From Archegozetes longisetosus (Eukaryota > Arthropoda > Arachnida > Sarcoptiformes > Trhypochthoniidae), in contig JAEMBT020000001.1 of NCBI GenBank assembly GCA_018873245.2, positions 8,900,220 to 8,964,219 on the forward strand: 64,000 nucleotides of DNA, in the 5' to 3' direction. Position 1 is the first letter of the stretch; each line of letters begins with the position of its first letter. Shown here in pieces: positions 35,197-47,445 of the stretch. The notes under the pieces are model-generated. The model saw only the letters and a list, made by a program, of their open reading frames with translations. It was not told the DNA's origin and made no database searches. Made by a program: the position numbers and the translations under genes.

Positions 35197-35592
35197 ATTG
35201 AGTCAAAGACAATTAAACTTTGCGGCATTTGAGCCTATGACAGTTGAGCCTCATTTTAAGAACTGCAATTTTCTATTTGTGGGAATACCTTGGAGATAAT
35301 GCTTGCGATCATTTTATAATGTGATCCGTCTTACGCAATGTAATACAAATATGCTCTCTATCGCACTATTTCATAATAGTAATAACTACTAATAAATCAA
35401 TTAAATAATTGACTGCTCGCTTGTTTGTATTAAACTCTGTAAAACTGATCACATGATAAAATGATCGCAAGTATTGTTTTCAAGGCATTCCCTCATTCAT
35501 TAAAAAGTTAAACTTAATTGTCAAAAGCTTAATTGACTTAAAGATTGTCAGAGGCTCAGCTGTCGAGGCTCAAATGCAAAAGCTCAATTAAC
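35197..35592. repeat. Foldback element
   Basis: GCATTTGAGCCTATGACAGT near 35225 pairs inverted with 35550-35577, and TCAATTGAG at 35199 pairs with CTCAATTAA near 35583. Inner arms (ATGCTTGCGATCATTTTAT) also pair. Centre near 35385. Confidence 0.7.
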
Positions 35593-35756
35593 AAGCTTCC
35601 GGTGTATAACAGATATCGTGTTTATTATGCTTCTAGTATAGTCATCTCCGACGTAATTTGTTTAAAAGCTTAAACGAAAGCTTACTCATACCTAACTTTA
35701 ATGCCTAGACTAAAATATGATTAACTTTAAACATAATTATATTCAAATATAGATAT
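35593..35756. other. Intergenic
   Basis: Nothing recognised. Confidence 0.3.
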
Positions 35757-35911
35757 TATAAATATTTTATTTATATTTTAATTTTACCCTTAAATACTCA
35801 TTTGAAAATACTGTGATTATTTTGAATGTTAATAATCACAAAAAACTAAATATAAAAACTTTTATAATCTTTTGGGTCATTTTGACCCCTGTTTTACTGT
35901 TATAGGGTTAA
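35757..35911 (-). mobile_element. piggyBac-type terminus (solo end or MITE fragment)
   Basis: On the minus strand it begins TTAACCCTATAACAGT, a piggyBac-like end with TTAA, and continues through AAAATGACCC to TTTTCAAATGAGTAT. The same ordered words occur at 60750-60875 (TTAACCCTAGAACAGT, GAAATGACCC, TTTTCAAATGAGTAT). Confidence 0.6.
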
Positions 35912-36608
35912 AAATCTTAAGCTTATTCATATTAAATATTACCTGCTACAATAATGCATTTCTATAATAGTTTTAACTTTTACCAAAAGTATTTCTTCAG
36001 ATACTGTACTAAAAATACTAGAAATTTTCATTTCATAACTATGAAATTTATACGCGAATTCAAAGATATGCGAATACCAATGCAAAAATACTTCAGAGTT
36101 TTCAAACATTATTTTACTTATACTTAGCTATTATAAAAATAGAATTTGATATTTTCAGCACTTATTTGTAGTAAAAATATTGACGAATTTGTAGAACGTA
36201 TTTCTTACTCATGACAAAAATTTAATATTTTGCTTGAAGTTTATATTTTAGTGTTTAAAATCTGAGACAATTAATCTACTGAAATTAATTCATAACATAA
36301 TATTGATCGGGAAATTTTCTACTAGTCAAATAATATTTGAAATTTTGTTTTATATATTTTTGAACTAAACGATAATAGTCACGAAAACTTATTGATTTAT
36401 GAAATAAATAATTATATTTGAAATAAGAGCATCAAGTAAAAGAAGAAATTTGAATATAAATTGAATTATCTAAAGCCAAATATAAATAGTTGATTGGCGT
36501 CTAACACGAGTCCGACTCGACATTCAATTTTTTATCTCATTTTTGTGTAGTAATTTGAAGAAATTATATATTGAATATAACTTAGAAAATAAATTATTTT
36601 AAGATAAA
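35912..36608. promoter_or_regulatory. 5' flank of GR copy 7
   Basis: Non-coding. It retains only a diverged version of the conserved GR 5' block, but the TTTTAAGATAAA just before the ATG is like that of copy 1. Confidence 0.35.
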
Positions 36609-39600
36609 ATGGACACTTTTGATGTAAACCAAGTTTTACCGAATGAAATAGTATTGAAATCAGCTGAAAATCGTTTGTATAGAATCGGGTTGTGTCTGAC
36701 TTCTGCAAATCCTACAAAAAGATCTAATTTCAATGATCCTCTACTAATTTTTGCAATCATTATTATCTCAATACCAAAAATCTTAGCCCCATTATTTTTT
36801 AAAGTTAAAAATGAATATTTTCCCTTAATTATTGGAGATTTAACTTATTTAATTGATGCAAGAATCCATATCATCATTGCAGCCACTCTTTATTATGTAT
36901 TGGCTTTATCTTCACAGCTTATATTTTATTATAATTACAAGAGTGACATTAAACCTAATTATCTTAAAGTATTTGAAATGATGTCGGGTTTGATTTCACC
37001 AAAAAGTATTGGACTAACAAACAAACAGCAAATCTTAAAACTAATAAGGCTATCGAAATCTTTGTTTTTCTTCTGTAAACTAACTACTGAAAAGCTAATC
37101 CCTTTATTCATATTCATTGCTAATATGTCGATATATTTTATGAAATGCTCAGTCATAGAAACATTTATATTTGGAATTCCTAACAGTCTACTAATGATAT
37201 GGTCTTGTTATTATATGTTTTCAATCAACTTATGGCAAATCATATATTTCTACATAATTTGCAAATATATCACAATCAAACTTAAAGAATCAAATCTTCA
37301 AATTTCGCTAATCAAAAGAAATAGACTAATTGCTAGAAATTTGTACTCATTAAATTCTTTGTATTCTGAAGTAAATGAATACAACGAGAACTTTTGGTCG
37401 AAGTATTTGTTGACAATTTGGCTGATCTATGACTTATTCATTGCTTTTGGTTTGTACAGCTTATTTTTCTTGGAGACAAATATCATAACAAAATATCTTA
37501 TCAGATATGTAATGATACTTGTAATTCTTGGTTTTATTATCATCATAAACACTGCCTCATCAGTCAATTTCGAAGCGAATAAAATCTATAAAACATTGCA
37601 TAAACTGATGGCTTCTCAAGCAAATTCTTGTTTCAGAAGAACTTTTAGACGAACTTTTCACAACTCTATCTCGAATCGAATTAAGGTAATGGCAAAATTT
37701 TATTCCTTAGCTTAAGAAGTAATCAGAAACGCAAGTTTTTAGAAGACTTGACATATTCAAAGCTTTTCTTCAAAAATATACGGCAGAGAAAATAAAGCAT
37801 AATATATATAAAGCCAAACCAAATAACAATGTAACTACACGCATAATGGATATTAAGTTCTTATCAAAACTTAATCATTCATAAGAAGACAAGTATCTAT
37901 TGAACACTATTCATACAGAGCTTCGATAATACATTTTGAACTCTTTAATTTGACTTATGATTAGTTTTGATCGAATTTGTCTTTTCCTTGTTTGAGAATT
38001 TTGTTTGTAATTACAACTTTATATCTATTAAACTTTTACGCATACTTTGGACAGTAGTTTTGTTAACATTAACTTTTCATATGCACTGTTTAGTTTTCTA
38101 TACCATACATTTTTCAAGTTCATGTGAAAAGCTTAGTTAGGAAAACTATTATCTAAAGTATGGATAAAAGTTTAATAGTTGTAATTTCAAGCAAATAATC
38201 TCAAATAAATGAAAGATAAATTCAAACAAAAATAATCACAAGTCAAATTAAAAGAGCTCAAATTGTATTATCGAAGCTCTGTATGAATTGTGTTCAATAA
38301 ATAGTTTTCTTATGAATGATTAAGTTTTGATAAGAACAACAATTACTATTACTTACAAGGAACTTTGAAAACTTGCACAAAAATTTTAACGTATTGTACT
38401 ATGAAACGTATAAATGGACTAATTATCTTTAATTAAGGCTATATTTGAAAGGCTGAATACGAGGTTATGGGTCACAACTTCAGGCTAAATGTTAGGCATA
38501 TAAAAGCTTTACGCAAGTTCTGTACACATATCATGCATAAGAAGGACTCTGCGGCCGCGTAGAGCTCGACTTCCAAATATGGATTCATTTGACACTCCTT
38601 ATATTAATTGATAAGTTGAAAATATTACTCTGTCAAAAGATATTTTATAAATTTATTGTACTGGATTTTATACTGGAAATAAATTTTCAAAATTTCTCTT
38701 AGGTATGGCGCCCAAAGAGACCCAACATGATGTTTGAGAAAAATGTAGATCATAAGCATGTAAAACTTATCCTCTAACTTTTAAGCTGGGTCTCTTGGGG
38801 TGCCATATCTAAGAGAATTTTTGAATATTTATTTCCAGTATAAAACCCAGTAAAATAAACTTATAAAATATTTTTTGGTAGAGTGATATTTTCATCTTAT
38901 CGACTAATATAAGGAGTGTTAGATGAATCCATATTTGGGGTTAAGTGCTATGGGGCCGCGGAACTCTTATGCATAATATGTATAAGATATTTGTGCGAGT
39001 TTTCAAAGTCTCCTTGTTAGTAACAACTGATTGTGTGCAGTTACATTATTTTTCAGTCTTGAATTTATATTAGATGAAATTAGTGAAAATTGCAATTTGA
39101 TATCTCAAGTACTGTTCGAGATGTAAACTTGTTCACATTATATTATTACATATTAGTGTAAACCAAAGTGGATCAAGAAGTCATTTATTTTAGTGCTTTT
39201 TTGTCTCAGTTTTTTGGGGTACAAAAGTCGACGAATTTCAAGAAAGTATTACTAGATAAGAGTAGCGAGCTTTTATTAAGTGTAATGTGTCAATTGACTA
39301 TCTTGCGTCTAAAGTTTATTCTAATTCGCATGAAATCACCAGAAGAGAAGCATATAATCTAAGAAGGTCTATCAGTTGTACTGGAATTTTCTGAAGGTAA
39401 ATGTCTGAGTAATGAAAATGACCAATATAAAGGGAAAGAACAGACAGTGACAAACGATTTACATAAAGAAAAATCAAAAGATCTTTTACTAGAAGACAAA
39501 AATTAGAGTACTTTTGAATTGTCGGATAATTTAGGTATCAGTACTTCCAGTACCAGAAGACTTTTAAAATAGGTAGGGACCAAAAAGATTGCCTCTCGAT

Positions 39601-40456
39601 GGTTACTACATGATTTAACAATTGAGAGCCAATGTTAGTGATGAATATCTTCAAAGATATAATATTGATAATGATATTTTGCCAAAGATTATTGCCATTA
39701 ATGAGACATGGATTAAAAGTTATGATCTGAGCGACCCTAGAAGTAATACTCCCAAAGACAAAAAGAAAGCGGATTCATAGTCCTATCATCCTCCACGACA
39801 ATTTCACACCACACAAGCATAAAAATTAAAGAATTCTTTAAGGTGCATCGGGGGGACTAGAACACTCCTGTATAGTCCTGATCTTAACGCCTGCGACTTC
39901 GATGGCATAGCGAGAATAAAGAGGCCAAATAAAGATAAAGATTTACTAATCAAGTTCAACTTCAAGCTGCGTATGAAGAAATATAGGAGAAATAAATTTA
40001 CAAGATAGCGCCATCGGTATGAGAGACTTCTGACTTCGCTGGGCCACTGTCAACTAGACGGGAGGCGAATATATTCACTAGATATATAATTATTTTACCA
40101 TTAAATATACTTTTAAAGATATGAAATTGCAATTTTCACTGATACCTTCTAATATATATTATGTTTTATTTTCTCTACTGTACATTTTTGAGGTAAAGTT
40201 TCATTTATAGTAAAACCAAATTTATCAACTTTTGATCAATAGTTACTGGCATTCATAGAAAGAGTTGGTCAGAAAAGGGTTGGATTTTCATGTTGGAAAT
40301 TATTTACTATAAATTATTTTCGATGTTATGAGGTAATTATTTCTTTAGTTATTTGTAATTTAGTTCAATGTTATCAAAAGATTAAGAAAGATTGTTCAAC
40401 AGATCATTACTCTTCTGGCATTACTATTCCTGAAAATAATACAAGTTTCAAATTAA
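36609..40456 (+). CDS. Gustatory-receptor-like 7TM chemoreceptor, copy 7 (complete, giant intron)
   Basis: Exons 36609-37685, 40243-40332, 40403-40456, all phase 0, 406 aa. Exon 1 is three codons shorter than in other copies, in the hydrophilic loop after the ICKYITIKLKESN segment (KRNRLIARN). Exon 2 lies 2557 bp downstream but keeps the exact 90-bp length, the TAG acceptor, the GAG/GTAATT donor and VGFSCWKLF. Exon 3 reads ITLLALLFLKIIQVSN and stops; note L for the aromatic residue after T. Intron 1 has ancestral ends resembling the ~120-bp introns of copies 1, 2 and 4, with two foldbacks and a dead mariner inserted in the middle. Coding sequence is intact, so probably functional if the intron is spliced. 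Confidence 0.78.
37857..38337. repeat. Foldback element in GR intron
   Basis: Near-perfect 481-bp palindrome: GTTCTTATCAAAACTTAATC at 37857 pairs with the complement ending at 38337. Arms continue through ACTTTTACGCATACTTTGGA to a centre near 38095. Confidence 0.9.
38350..39024. repeat. Foldback element with arm insertion
   Basis: ACTTACAAGGAACTTTGAAA at 38351 pairs with 38998-39020, and inner arms (TCTTAGGTATGGCGCCCAAA and others) pair around a centre near 38755. The left arm carries about 140 extra bases (38384-38520) including AAAGGCTGAATACGAGGTTA, a word also found (AAAAGGCTGACCGCGAGGTT) in the long-TIR element at 51972. Confidence 0.8.
39160..40075 (+). pseudogene. Mariner transposase relict in GR intron
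   Basis: Plus-strand fragments in order: an HTH-like stretch (LSDNLGISTSSTRRLLK near 39520, then KKIASRWLLHDLT), an INETWI block near 39700 (first acidic residue region), LHDNFTPHKHKN near 39800 (second aspartate), and YSPDLNACDFDGIARIKRPN near 39870 (third). Many stops and shifts, and no inverted ends seen. Lies within intron 1 of GR copy 7. Confidence 0.75.
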
Positions 40457-41275
40457 ACACTCAATACTGACAGAAAACGAATGAAATTTCGTACTTTTAT
40501 GGCTTATTGTCAAAAGTCTTTTATCATTTGAGCTGTATTTGGATTCATTCTCACATATGCATAAATATAATACAAATTTTAAATCTAATTCAAGTTAAAA
40601 TGGATACTATTTATAGATGCATGTGAAATATTAAAATTTAATCAATGTCACTACATCTTAATGAAGGACAAAAGTTCGATTACTCCGAGCTTCGAGCCTG
40701 AGCTGAGCTTCCGAGCTTGTGATTTAAGCATAGTCAAAATATATTTTTTAATTATAACAACTTTAATTTAAACAAAATTAACTTTTACTTTAATTATAAT
40801 AGTCTAAAATTCAAGCAGAATAAGAATTTTAATTATTTTACAGATTTCGATGTTATGAATAGCAAAAAATCTTATATAAAACTGGATTAAGATATAATTA
40901 ATATTAGTTTAGAAATGAGTTGTATTTATATTTTCAATAAAGTGACTGTTGATCCTAATAAAAATTATTTATTATGTACTAGTATTTAAACGTATTTGAA
41001 TGACTCTATCATAAGTAGAGAAATTTCGATCTTTTGATATACAATTTTCAACTTAAAAATTTTAGTCAAACTTTAAATGTATTCATTTACCTGATGAGTA
41101 ATCAAATTTTTCGTGAGGAGCTCGAAAGCTCACCTATCCGAGCTTCTAGCCTGAGCTTCAAGCTCAAAAGGGTTATCGAGCCGAGCTCCGAGCCGGGCTC
41201 ACTAGGCTCGAGCCTGAAGCTCAGTCGAGATTTTTCCTTCATTACTAGATCTCAATCTATTCTTTACGCTAGATT
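40457..41275. other. GR 3' flank with AGCTC-rich clusters
   Basis: After the conserved 3' flank, two clusters of degenerate GAGCTTCGAGC-type words (40685-40725 and 41115-41230) lie about 400 bp apart and are partly inverted relative to each other. The open frame through the second cluster is a low-complexity artefact. Confidence 0.45.
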
Positions 41276-41316
41276 AGATTAGGTTAGGTTAGGTCAGGTC
41301 AGGTTATAGGATAGTC
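41276..41316. repeat. Short TTAGG-like run
   Basis: GATTAGGTTAGGTTAGGTCA-type degenerate repeats for about 40 bp. Too short and impure for a telomere tract. Confidence 0.6.
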
Positions 41317-42599
41317 AAAACTCAAAGAGAGGAACAAACATCAATTTTTAAAAAATTACTTGGATCCTGGACCACCTTATCCATCCTGAAGCATGTTTTG
41401 TGCCTACAATTAATCTATTATTGTGTTTAGCGAAACATTTGTACTTTTAGATATTAGTCAAATATGGACTATTGAGTTAAATATGAGACCTATTGCGAAC
41501 TATTACTTTTATTTTTTCGATTGAATTCATTTTCAACAACTAGTGTAGTGAGTTCTTTCATTCATTAAAAATATAATCGATAGGAAACTGGGAGCCACAA
41601 CTGTAAGATTCACTTAATCTTCAATTTAAGATATTCTGTAGACTACATGATAGACATTCAGTTTTGTGATTAATGGCAAATATTTTGCTCTCAATCAAAT
41701 TGATCTTTATTATTCGTATTTTCAGTAATCGGATTGTAAGTTCTGATCAAAAATTTGATTACAACCTTCTTATGAATCAGATTAGAAATTTATTTTAAAA
41801 ATATACTAGATTTATAATCATGAAATTACATCAATTAAACGTTTTTTTCATAATTTTGTATGATTTTTTTGGTTTTTATTTTAACTTCAATTTTCGTTTT
41901 TCCGGTTTGATTTAATTTGATCTAGGTTTGCTTTTGTTTTGCTTCGGCAACCAATTTCATGGGTTTTTAATTGATTGTCATCACTAAACGGCGGAAAATA
42001 AGTTTTTACTTACTGGCTTGCTTTTTTACTTAAAAAGTGCGTTTTTGAACTCGTGCTTGCTTATTCTAACACTTCAGAGTTTAGGTACTTAATCTTAAAT
42101 ATTTGGTTGTAATCCTTATAATTATAAGCTTATTCAGCCAAATATTTCTCTCAGAAATTGAAATTCAAACTATTCTATGGATATTTCAAGACCTTTGAAC
42201 TATTTCTCATAATAATTTGTGCAACGATTTCCTCAAATTTTAATCTATAGATTTGAAAGATTTCAATCACGAGCAACCTCAGTTAATTCTGAATAAAAGC
42301 ATTAGTCATTTAATAGAAAGGCTTACTCTAGTTTTTATAATACTGAAACTTTCATTTGAAATCAATCTAAAAAACTTTGAATCTGTATTAATATTGAATT
42401 ATAACGGTAATGACAACATTAGTTGTTTTACATTCTTTTATATAATGTAATTCTAAGGAAAACACAAATAAAACATGCTTATTTCCATACTTATTTCAAA
42501 ATATTTTTATGCTTTTTTAAGAACTTTTCTAGAAATTTTAACGTGCTTATAATCCACCGTTTGGTAATAACACATTACTATTATGGCGTTGACTTTCAT
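41317..42599. repeat. Intergenic; 41350-41625 duplicates 34000-34265
   Basis: See the partner block at 34000. 41626-42599 has no recognised gene. Confidence 0.45.
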
Positions 42600-42690
42600 C
42601 AAAAAAAAATTCTTCAGTATAACTTTCCTAATGTTGTTGTTCTTGAAAATAATATAAATTTCAATTTAAGTATTGAATACTGACAGAAAA
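42600..42690 (+). pseudogene. GR relict, exon 3 scrap with 3' flank
   Basis: Reads ITFLMLLFLKII followed by a stop in place of Q, matching exon 3 of the GR genes. The conserved GR 3' flank follows (42690-42880). Exons 1 and 2 are gone. Confidence 0.65.
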
Positions 42691-42962
42691 TGTATGATGA
42701 GATTGAACAAGCTTATCTGCGGCTTACCCTCAACAAAATGTTTCATAAGTCAAAGGTTTAATCTCCACTTGAATTTATTTTTACGCTTTAAATATAGCAC
42801 AGATTTCAAGTTATAAGTTTGAATGCTATTCAGGTATAAATAGGAAACTTTAGATTATCTATTCATATTTACGGTCTCAACGTCTATTTCCTAGATTTGT
42901 TTCAGGGCAGTCAGATATTAGGCATATGACATAGTCATAGACTAAAAATCATGCTATTGGTA

Positions 42963-43504
42963 TAATTGAAAATTTCGTACCCTAACGAGGTTCTGATGAT
43001 AATTAAACTATTTTTTAAATATCTTATTTAAATATATCATTTTTAAATATCGAACACAAAGTTTCAACTTTTTCTGTCGTTCTGTTTGCATTTTATGATC
43101 TTTTAAACAACAGTTGTCTTAAATAAAAATTGATTTCAATTCTCGAGATTTTCGGGCTACTATTGGCTATCGTTTTAAGAAGAAAATGTCGGCCAAGGAT
43201 ACGGCCGAAGAAATTAATTCAGTTTTGGGGCCAAACACTGTTTCATATGAATTGGTTAAGAAATATTTAAGGGGGGCGCTGATTCTCGTCCGAAGAAGAG
43301 ATCGATCGGACAGTAAATGATTTCTTCAACAGTATTACTCTGGTGAGTGGCGACGGGTTTATGACAAATGGCAGGAGAGGATGAAGCGGGTCACTAGTGC
43401 TTTAGGTCGGGGTCACTAGGTCGGGGGAGATTACTCTTAAGTTTTTTGCAAAAAAATTTCAATAAAATTCATTCTTTGATACTTAGGGTACGAACTTTCA
43501 ATTA
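42963..43504 (+). mobile_element. Internally deleted mariner (542 bp), family C
   Basis: TA-flanked; left end TAATTGAAAATTTCGTACCC, right end its complement with one or two differences. Inside, a plus-strand HTH start (TIGYRFKKKMSAKDTAEEIN, from about 43150) leads to a break after YELVKKYLRG, then a mariner-like C-terminus near 43340 (GEWRRVYDKWQERM). The catalytic core is missing. Confidence 0.8.
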
Positions 43505-44685
43505 TACCAATATAAAGTATACAAGTCTGGAGCTAGAACTAAAGGAACCAATAGTTTTGAGGACTCAATAATTCGCGGAAACACAATATATGTGACAGTT
43601 GATGCATGTGAGAAAAAGCTAAAACCTTTAAAACATCTAATAAAGAAATTATAATGCAAACTTAGGGGAAGGGTTTATCTTTTATTGTCACATAAATATA
43701 TTTTTAAAAACTTATGTTCAATATTGAATTACAAAAACTTTTTAGCTTATATTCTCTCAGATTCAGTACTTTTTAAACATCAAGTTATGACTCTTTCAAT
43801 AGACCTAAAGACAATAAGGAAATTTTTCGCAGAATAACAAACAAAATACCTTTTTATTGGTAAGCAAAGAGCTATATTAAAAATGATTTTAAAATAACTT
43901 AATTTAAAAATGAATATTTACTTAATATTTATGAATAGGCTTTAAATAACATTTGGTCACTAAATATAACTTAATTTAACGCAAAATTAGTTATTTTTAA
44001 AGATAAGTAACTCTTAATAAAAAACACTTCAAATTGTAGACAAGTGAATTAAAGAGTGAGTCACTGAATTGATTTCAATATTGAAACTTAATCGTAATCT
44101 ATAAATCTGACATCCATTTCGAAATATCAAAATCAACTCATGTCGCAATGATTTGAAGCAATAGAAAACACAATTTTCTACAGTTTTGAAATAATATTTT
44201 GTTCTTTTATTAAAGATTAGGATTAAATGAAACATTAATGAACTGATAGTTAAATATTTTTGTTTGTCACAAATAATATAATTTAAAACATCTTTAAAGC
44301 TAACCAAATGGTCAGCTGAGCAAGTCTTTTGTACGAACTAGTTGATCGCCTATAATGATCAAAAATCCTAGCAGAAAGATATGTAAATGTATTGATAAAA
44401 GTTTCTTGGAGTACATTTGAAAATAATTTTCATAGATATTGCCTTGTATGCATTGGTTTTGTGCACGCTGCAGGTTTATATTAAAAATATTATTAGTCAG
44501 CTCAAACAAAATAATTTATTAACTATCAAAAAGTTTCACATTTGAATAAAAATATATTCATATATTTAGAAAAATATATGAATATATTAAACATATAAAT
44601 AGTATAATGAATATATTTGGAAAAAGGTTTGTGAGGATAAATAAAATTATATACAATAATACCATAACTAAAATGTATTAAGCGT
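43505..44685. other. Intergenic
   Basis: Two short minus-strand frames (44029-44307, 44312-44509) show no recognisable domain. Nothing supported. Confidence 0.3.
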
Positions 44686-45994
44686 TTATTTAACTATTTT
44701 AATTATTAAATTTGGGGGAATATCAATTAATATTGCATTCGTTTCTGAGATCATGAACTTATACTCTATTTTTGGATTATTTAAAGCTCTTTTACTAAAT
44801 GTTTCAATAGTTTTATCATCGACGCAATAGTTTTTGATTTCAATGCTTTTAATATTAGGACTATTTTGGATGAGGTCTTGAATTCCAGAATTACTTATTT
44901 TGCTTGAATTCATAACGATTTTTGATAATTTCTGCATTTTTACCAAACATTTTAAAGTTCTATCTGTTATGTCTTGAGATTCACCACTCATTAAGAGGTG
45001 TTTCAAATTTGGTAAATATTGATGAACTTTATCGAAGTGTTCATCACTTAAACCATTTATTCTTAACTCCAAGTCCTTTAAATTGAGACAACTTTCCAAA
45101 AGTTTGATGCTTACAATACTTTGGTTGAGATTAAGAATTGAAAGCTTATCAAAGCACGAAATCCACCCAAAACTTCAAGTAAATTTGCTTCAAAAGAATA
45201 TTGATATCCACTTATAGTCAATTTCTTCAGTTTTTTACAACCACTTCCGATTAGAATCATTTCCTTCTGTTCCATAACATCAAAATATCCTAACTTTAAG
45301 TGCAACTCTTCAAGATTTTCCAATTTTGACACTTCAACCAAACACTCACTCACTGAAACACCATTGAAATCAATACTTATTTTCTTAATCTGTTTTTCAT
45401 ATTTTTGAATAAAAGTTTTCCAAACTTTGACATTTCGTATTAAAACTTTGATTTCTTGAAGTTAAGGCAGCAGTGGCTTAATAAAAAGATTGGACTGTGG
45501 TAAGAATGAATGCTTTTGAGATTTGAAGTCAAGCACAAAAGTTTTTCAAGTTGTTTAGAGCCAATGCCTACAAACGAAAGTGATTTCAATCTTCGAGCAA
45601 ATTCCACTTTGAATTCACAGATTATTGATTCAAAATTCCAGTCAATATGAAGTTCTTCCAAATACTGGCAATTCACTATCGTTTCAAATAAATCATTACT
45701 TAAGTAATTTGTATCCAATTTTCTAAGAAGTTTAAATTTTTGAAGCAGTTTCTCGAACACATTGTTATCATTCCAGAACTTTTTATGTATTTTAATTGTA
45801 CTCATATCTTCATCTTTCCAGTAATCAATTTTTACTACTCTTTGTTTGTTAAAGACTAATCTTTTCCATTGCCTGGAAACACATTGAAAGCCAATTTTAT
45901 CCCTAATTGTCAAATACAATAAAACGAGTTTGCATAAATCGTCACCAAATCTATCAAAAGAGTCTTTTCTATACTTTTGCTTAATTGAAGACAT
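44686..45994 (-). pseudogene. F-box/LRR protein gene, two one-base frameshifts
   Basis: Minus strand, about 435 aa over three abutting frames. The first (45994-45440) begins with an ATG and an F-box (DDLCKLVLLYLTIRDKIGF, then CVSRQWKRLVF), which binds Skp1 in SCF ubiquitin ligases. Leucine-rich repeats for substrate recognition follow (LEELHIDWN, LKSLSFVGI). The frame changes near 45455 and continues as LQEIKVLIRN to LEELHLKLGYF and LKKLTISGY. It changes again near 45150 and continues as LSILNLNQSIVS and LKDLELRINGL to the stop at 44686. Both shifts look like a missing base. Repeats are continuous across the breaks and no intron signals sit there, so this is a recent pseudogene or an assembly-damaged gene. 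A single-exon F-box/LRR layout is plausible for mites. Confidence 0.75.
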
Positions 45995-47445
45995 TTACTT
46001 AAAATTAATAAAAAACAAAATTCAAAGTTAAACAAAAATAGAATTTCTCTAAATATTAACCAGAGACTCATTTTTGTTCATGTAATTGTAAGTTTACTTA
46101 AGAAAAGGTTAATCACGAATCAATAGAGTCAGAAATAACTTTCAACAATTATTCAAATAAGGTGCTTAATAACAAAAATAATGAAAGATGCCCTGATAGC
46201 CGAGATTTAAGATTTCTGTTTAATTCTGGCTGTTTACGCATCTAAGATCATATCCTTTAGAGACTAATGTAAACGCTCAACAGTTTGCTGAGTATTTGCA
46301 CATGTTCTACAAAATTAATAGATATGATAAGAGAAGAAATGCTAACAATTGATATATGTTTGCAAAAATATAAGAAGAAAAAGTACTTTCCGATCAATAA
46401 CTATCTCTTTTACTAATCACTTTGTGCAGACTTTAAGCATTTTTGGTGATTATAATTCAAATATTTATAAGTCCTTAAGTTTTAGTGGCTTAATCATTCG
46501 CAAATTAAACATGTAAAGGGTTTAAGCATCACATCAAATATAAATCTTTCCCACAATTCATACTAATCGAAGTGAGATAAGGGATCACTATTTTGTGCCA
46601 AAGGTCAGTAGATCTCTTGTGAGAAATTTCATAAGACTTCAAAGAGGTTTGACTATTTTGAAGAAAATATGAGAACTTTTATCTTAAAAAATTTCGTAAG
46701 CAATCACGTAAAAATTTTCAACGCATTTTCAGTTCGGTTTAATTGTTAGAAATGCTAATTCTTGAATGAAAACTTTGTTTTTCTCAGCAGCTTATTAAGA
46801 ATTGTTTGTCTACAGTTAGGATGACCACCTATCCAGTCTCTGACTGGACAGTCCTAACTTTTGATTAGTATTTGAAAAAATCTAAACTGGACAAAAGTGC
46901 CTATTTTATGAAGTTACAGTCTGTTCTCAGCAAACCAAAGGTAGTAGTTATTAGTAGCTCATTGAATTTAGTATAAAACCAAATGAATAAAGTATTATCA
47001 ATAACTAGTTATTATGCAAATTTACCAAATCTAGATCAAAGTATTATTCCTCGAAAAATCTCTACAAGGAATTCACTTGATTGAAACATTATGTGTCAAG
47101 TTTTCACTCTAATCTATGAAATAATTGACACCAAAACATTGAGATTAAATTACAAAATGTAACTCGAATTTAACTGCTGATAATAGAATCACTCTTTTGA
47201 TAAGCTTAATGAAAGTGCTTGGAATGTTGATGAAAAGCTAAAAGTTTATTCACTCTTGAGAGCATTATCCGAAGGTCGATAAATTAACAGATACTTGAGA
47301 AAAATCAAAGTTTAGTTCAAATAAATCAGACAAAGAAGAAGCAAAATATTTATTGAACTGAATCACTTATGATTGATCAAAGGCTTCAATAGTTAGTTCC
47401 ATCATTCATTTGATAATATTTCGCATTAAATCCGAGATACAAACC
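45995..47445. other. Intergenic
   Basis: No gene seen. A small inverted word pair around 46830 (TCCAGTCTCTGACTGGACAG) is the only structure noted. Confidence 0.35.

Noticed and set aside
41034-41282. 82-codon frame through AGCTC-rich sequence
   Set aside because: Low-complexity coding artefact with no domain and no supporting context.
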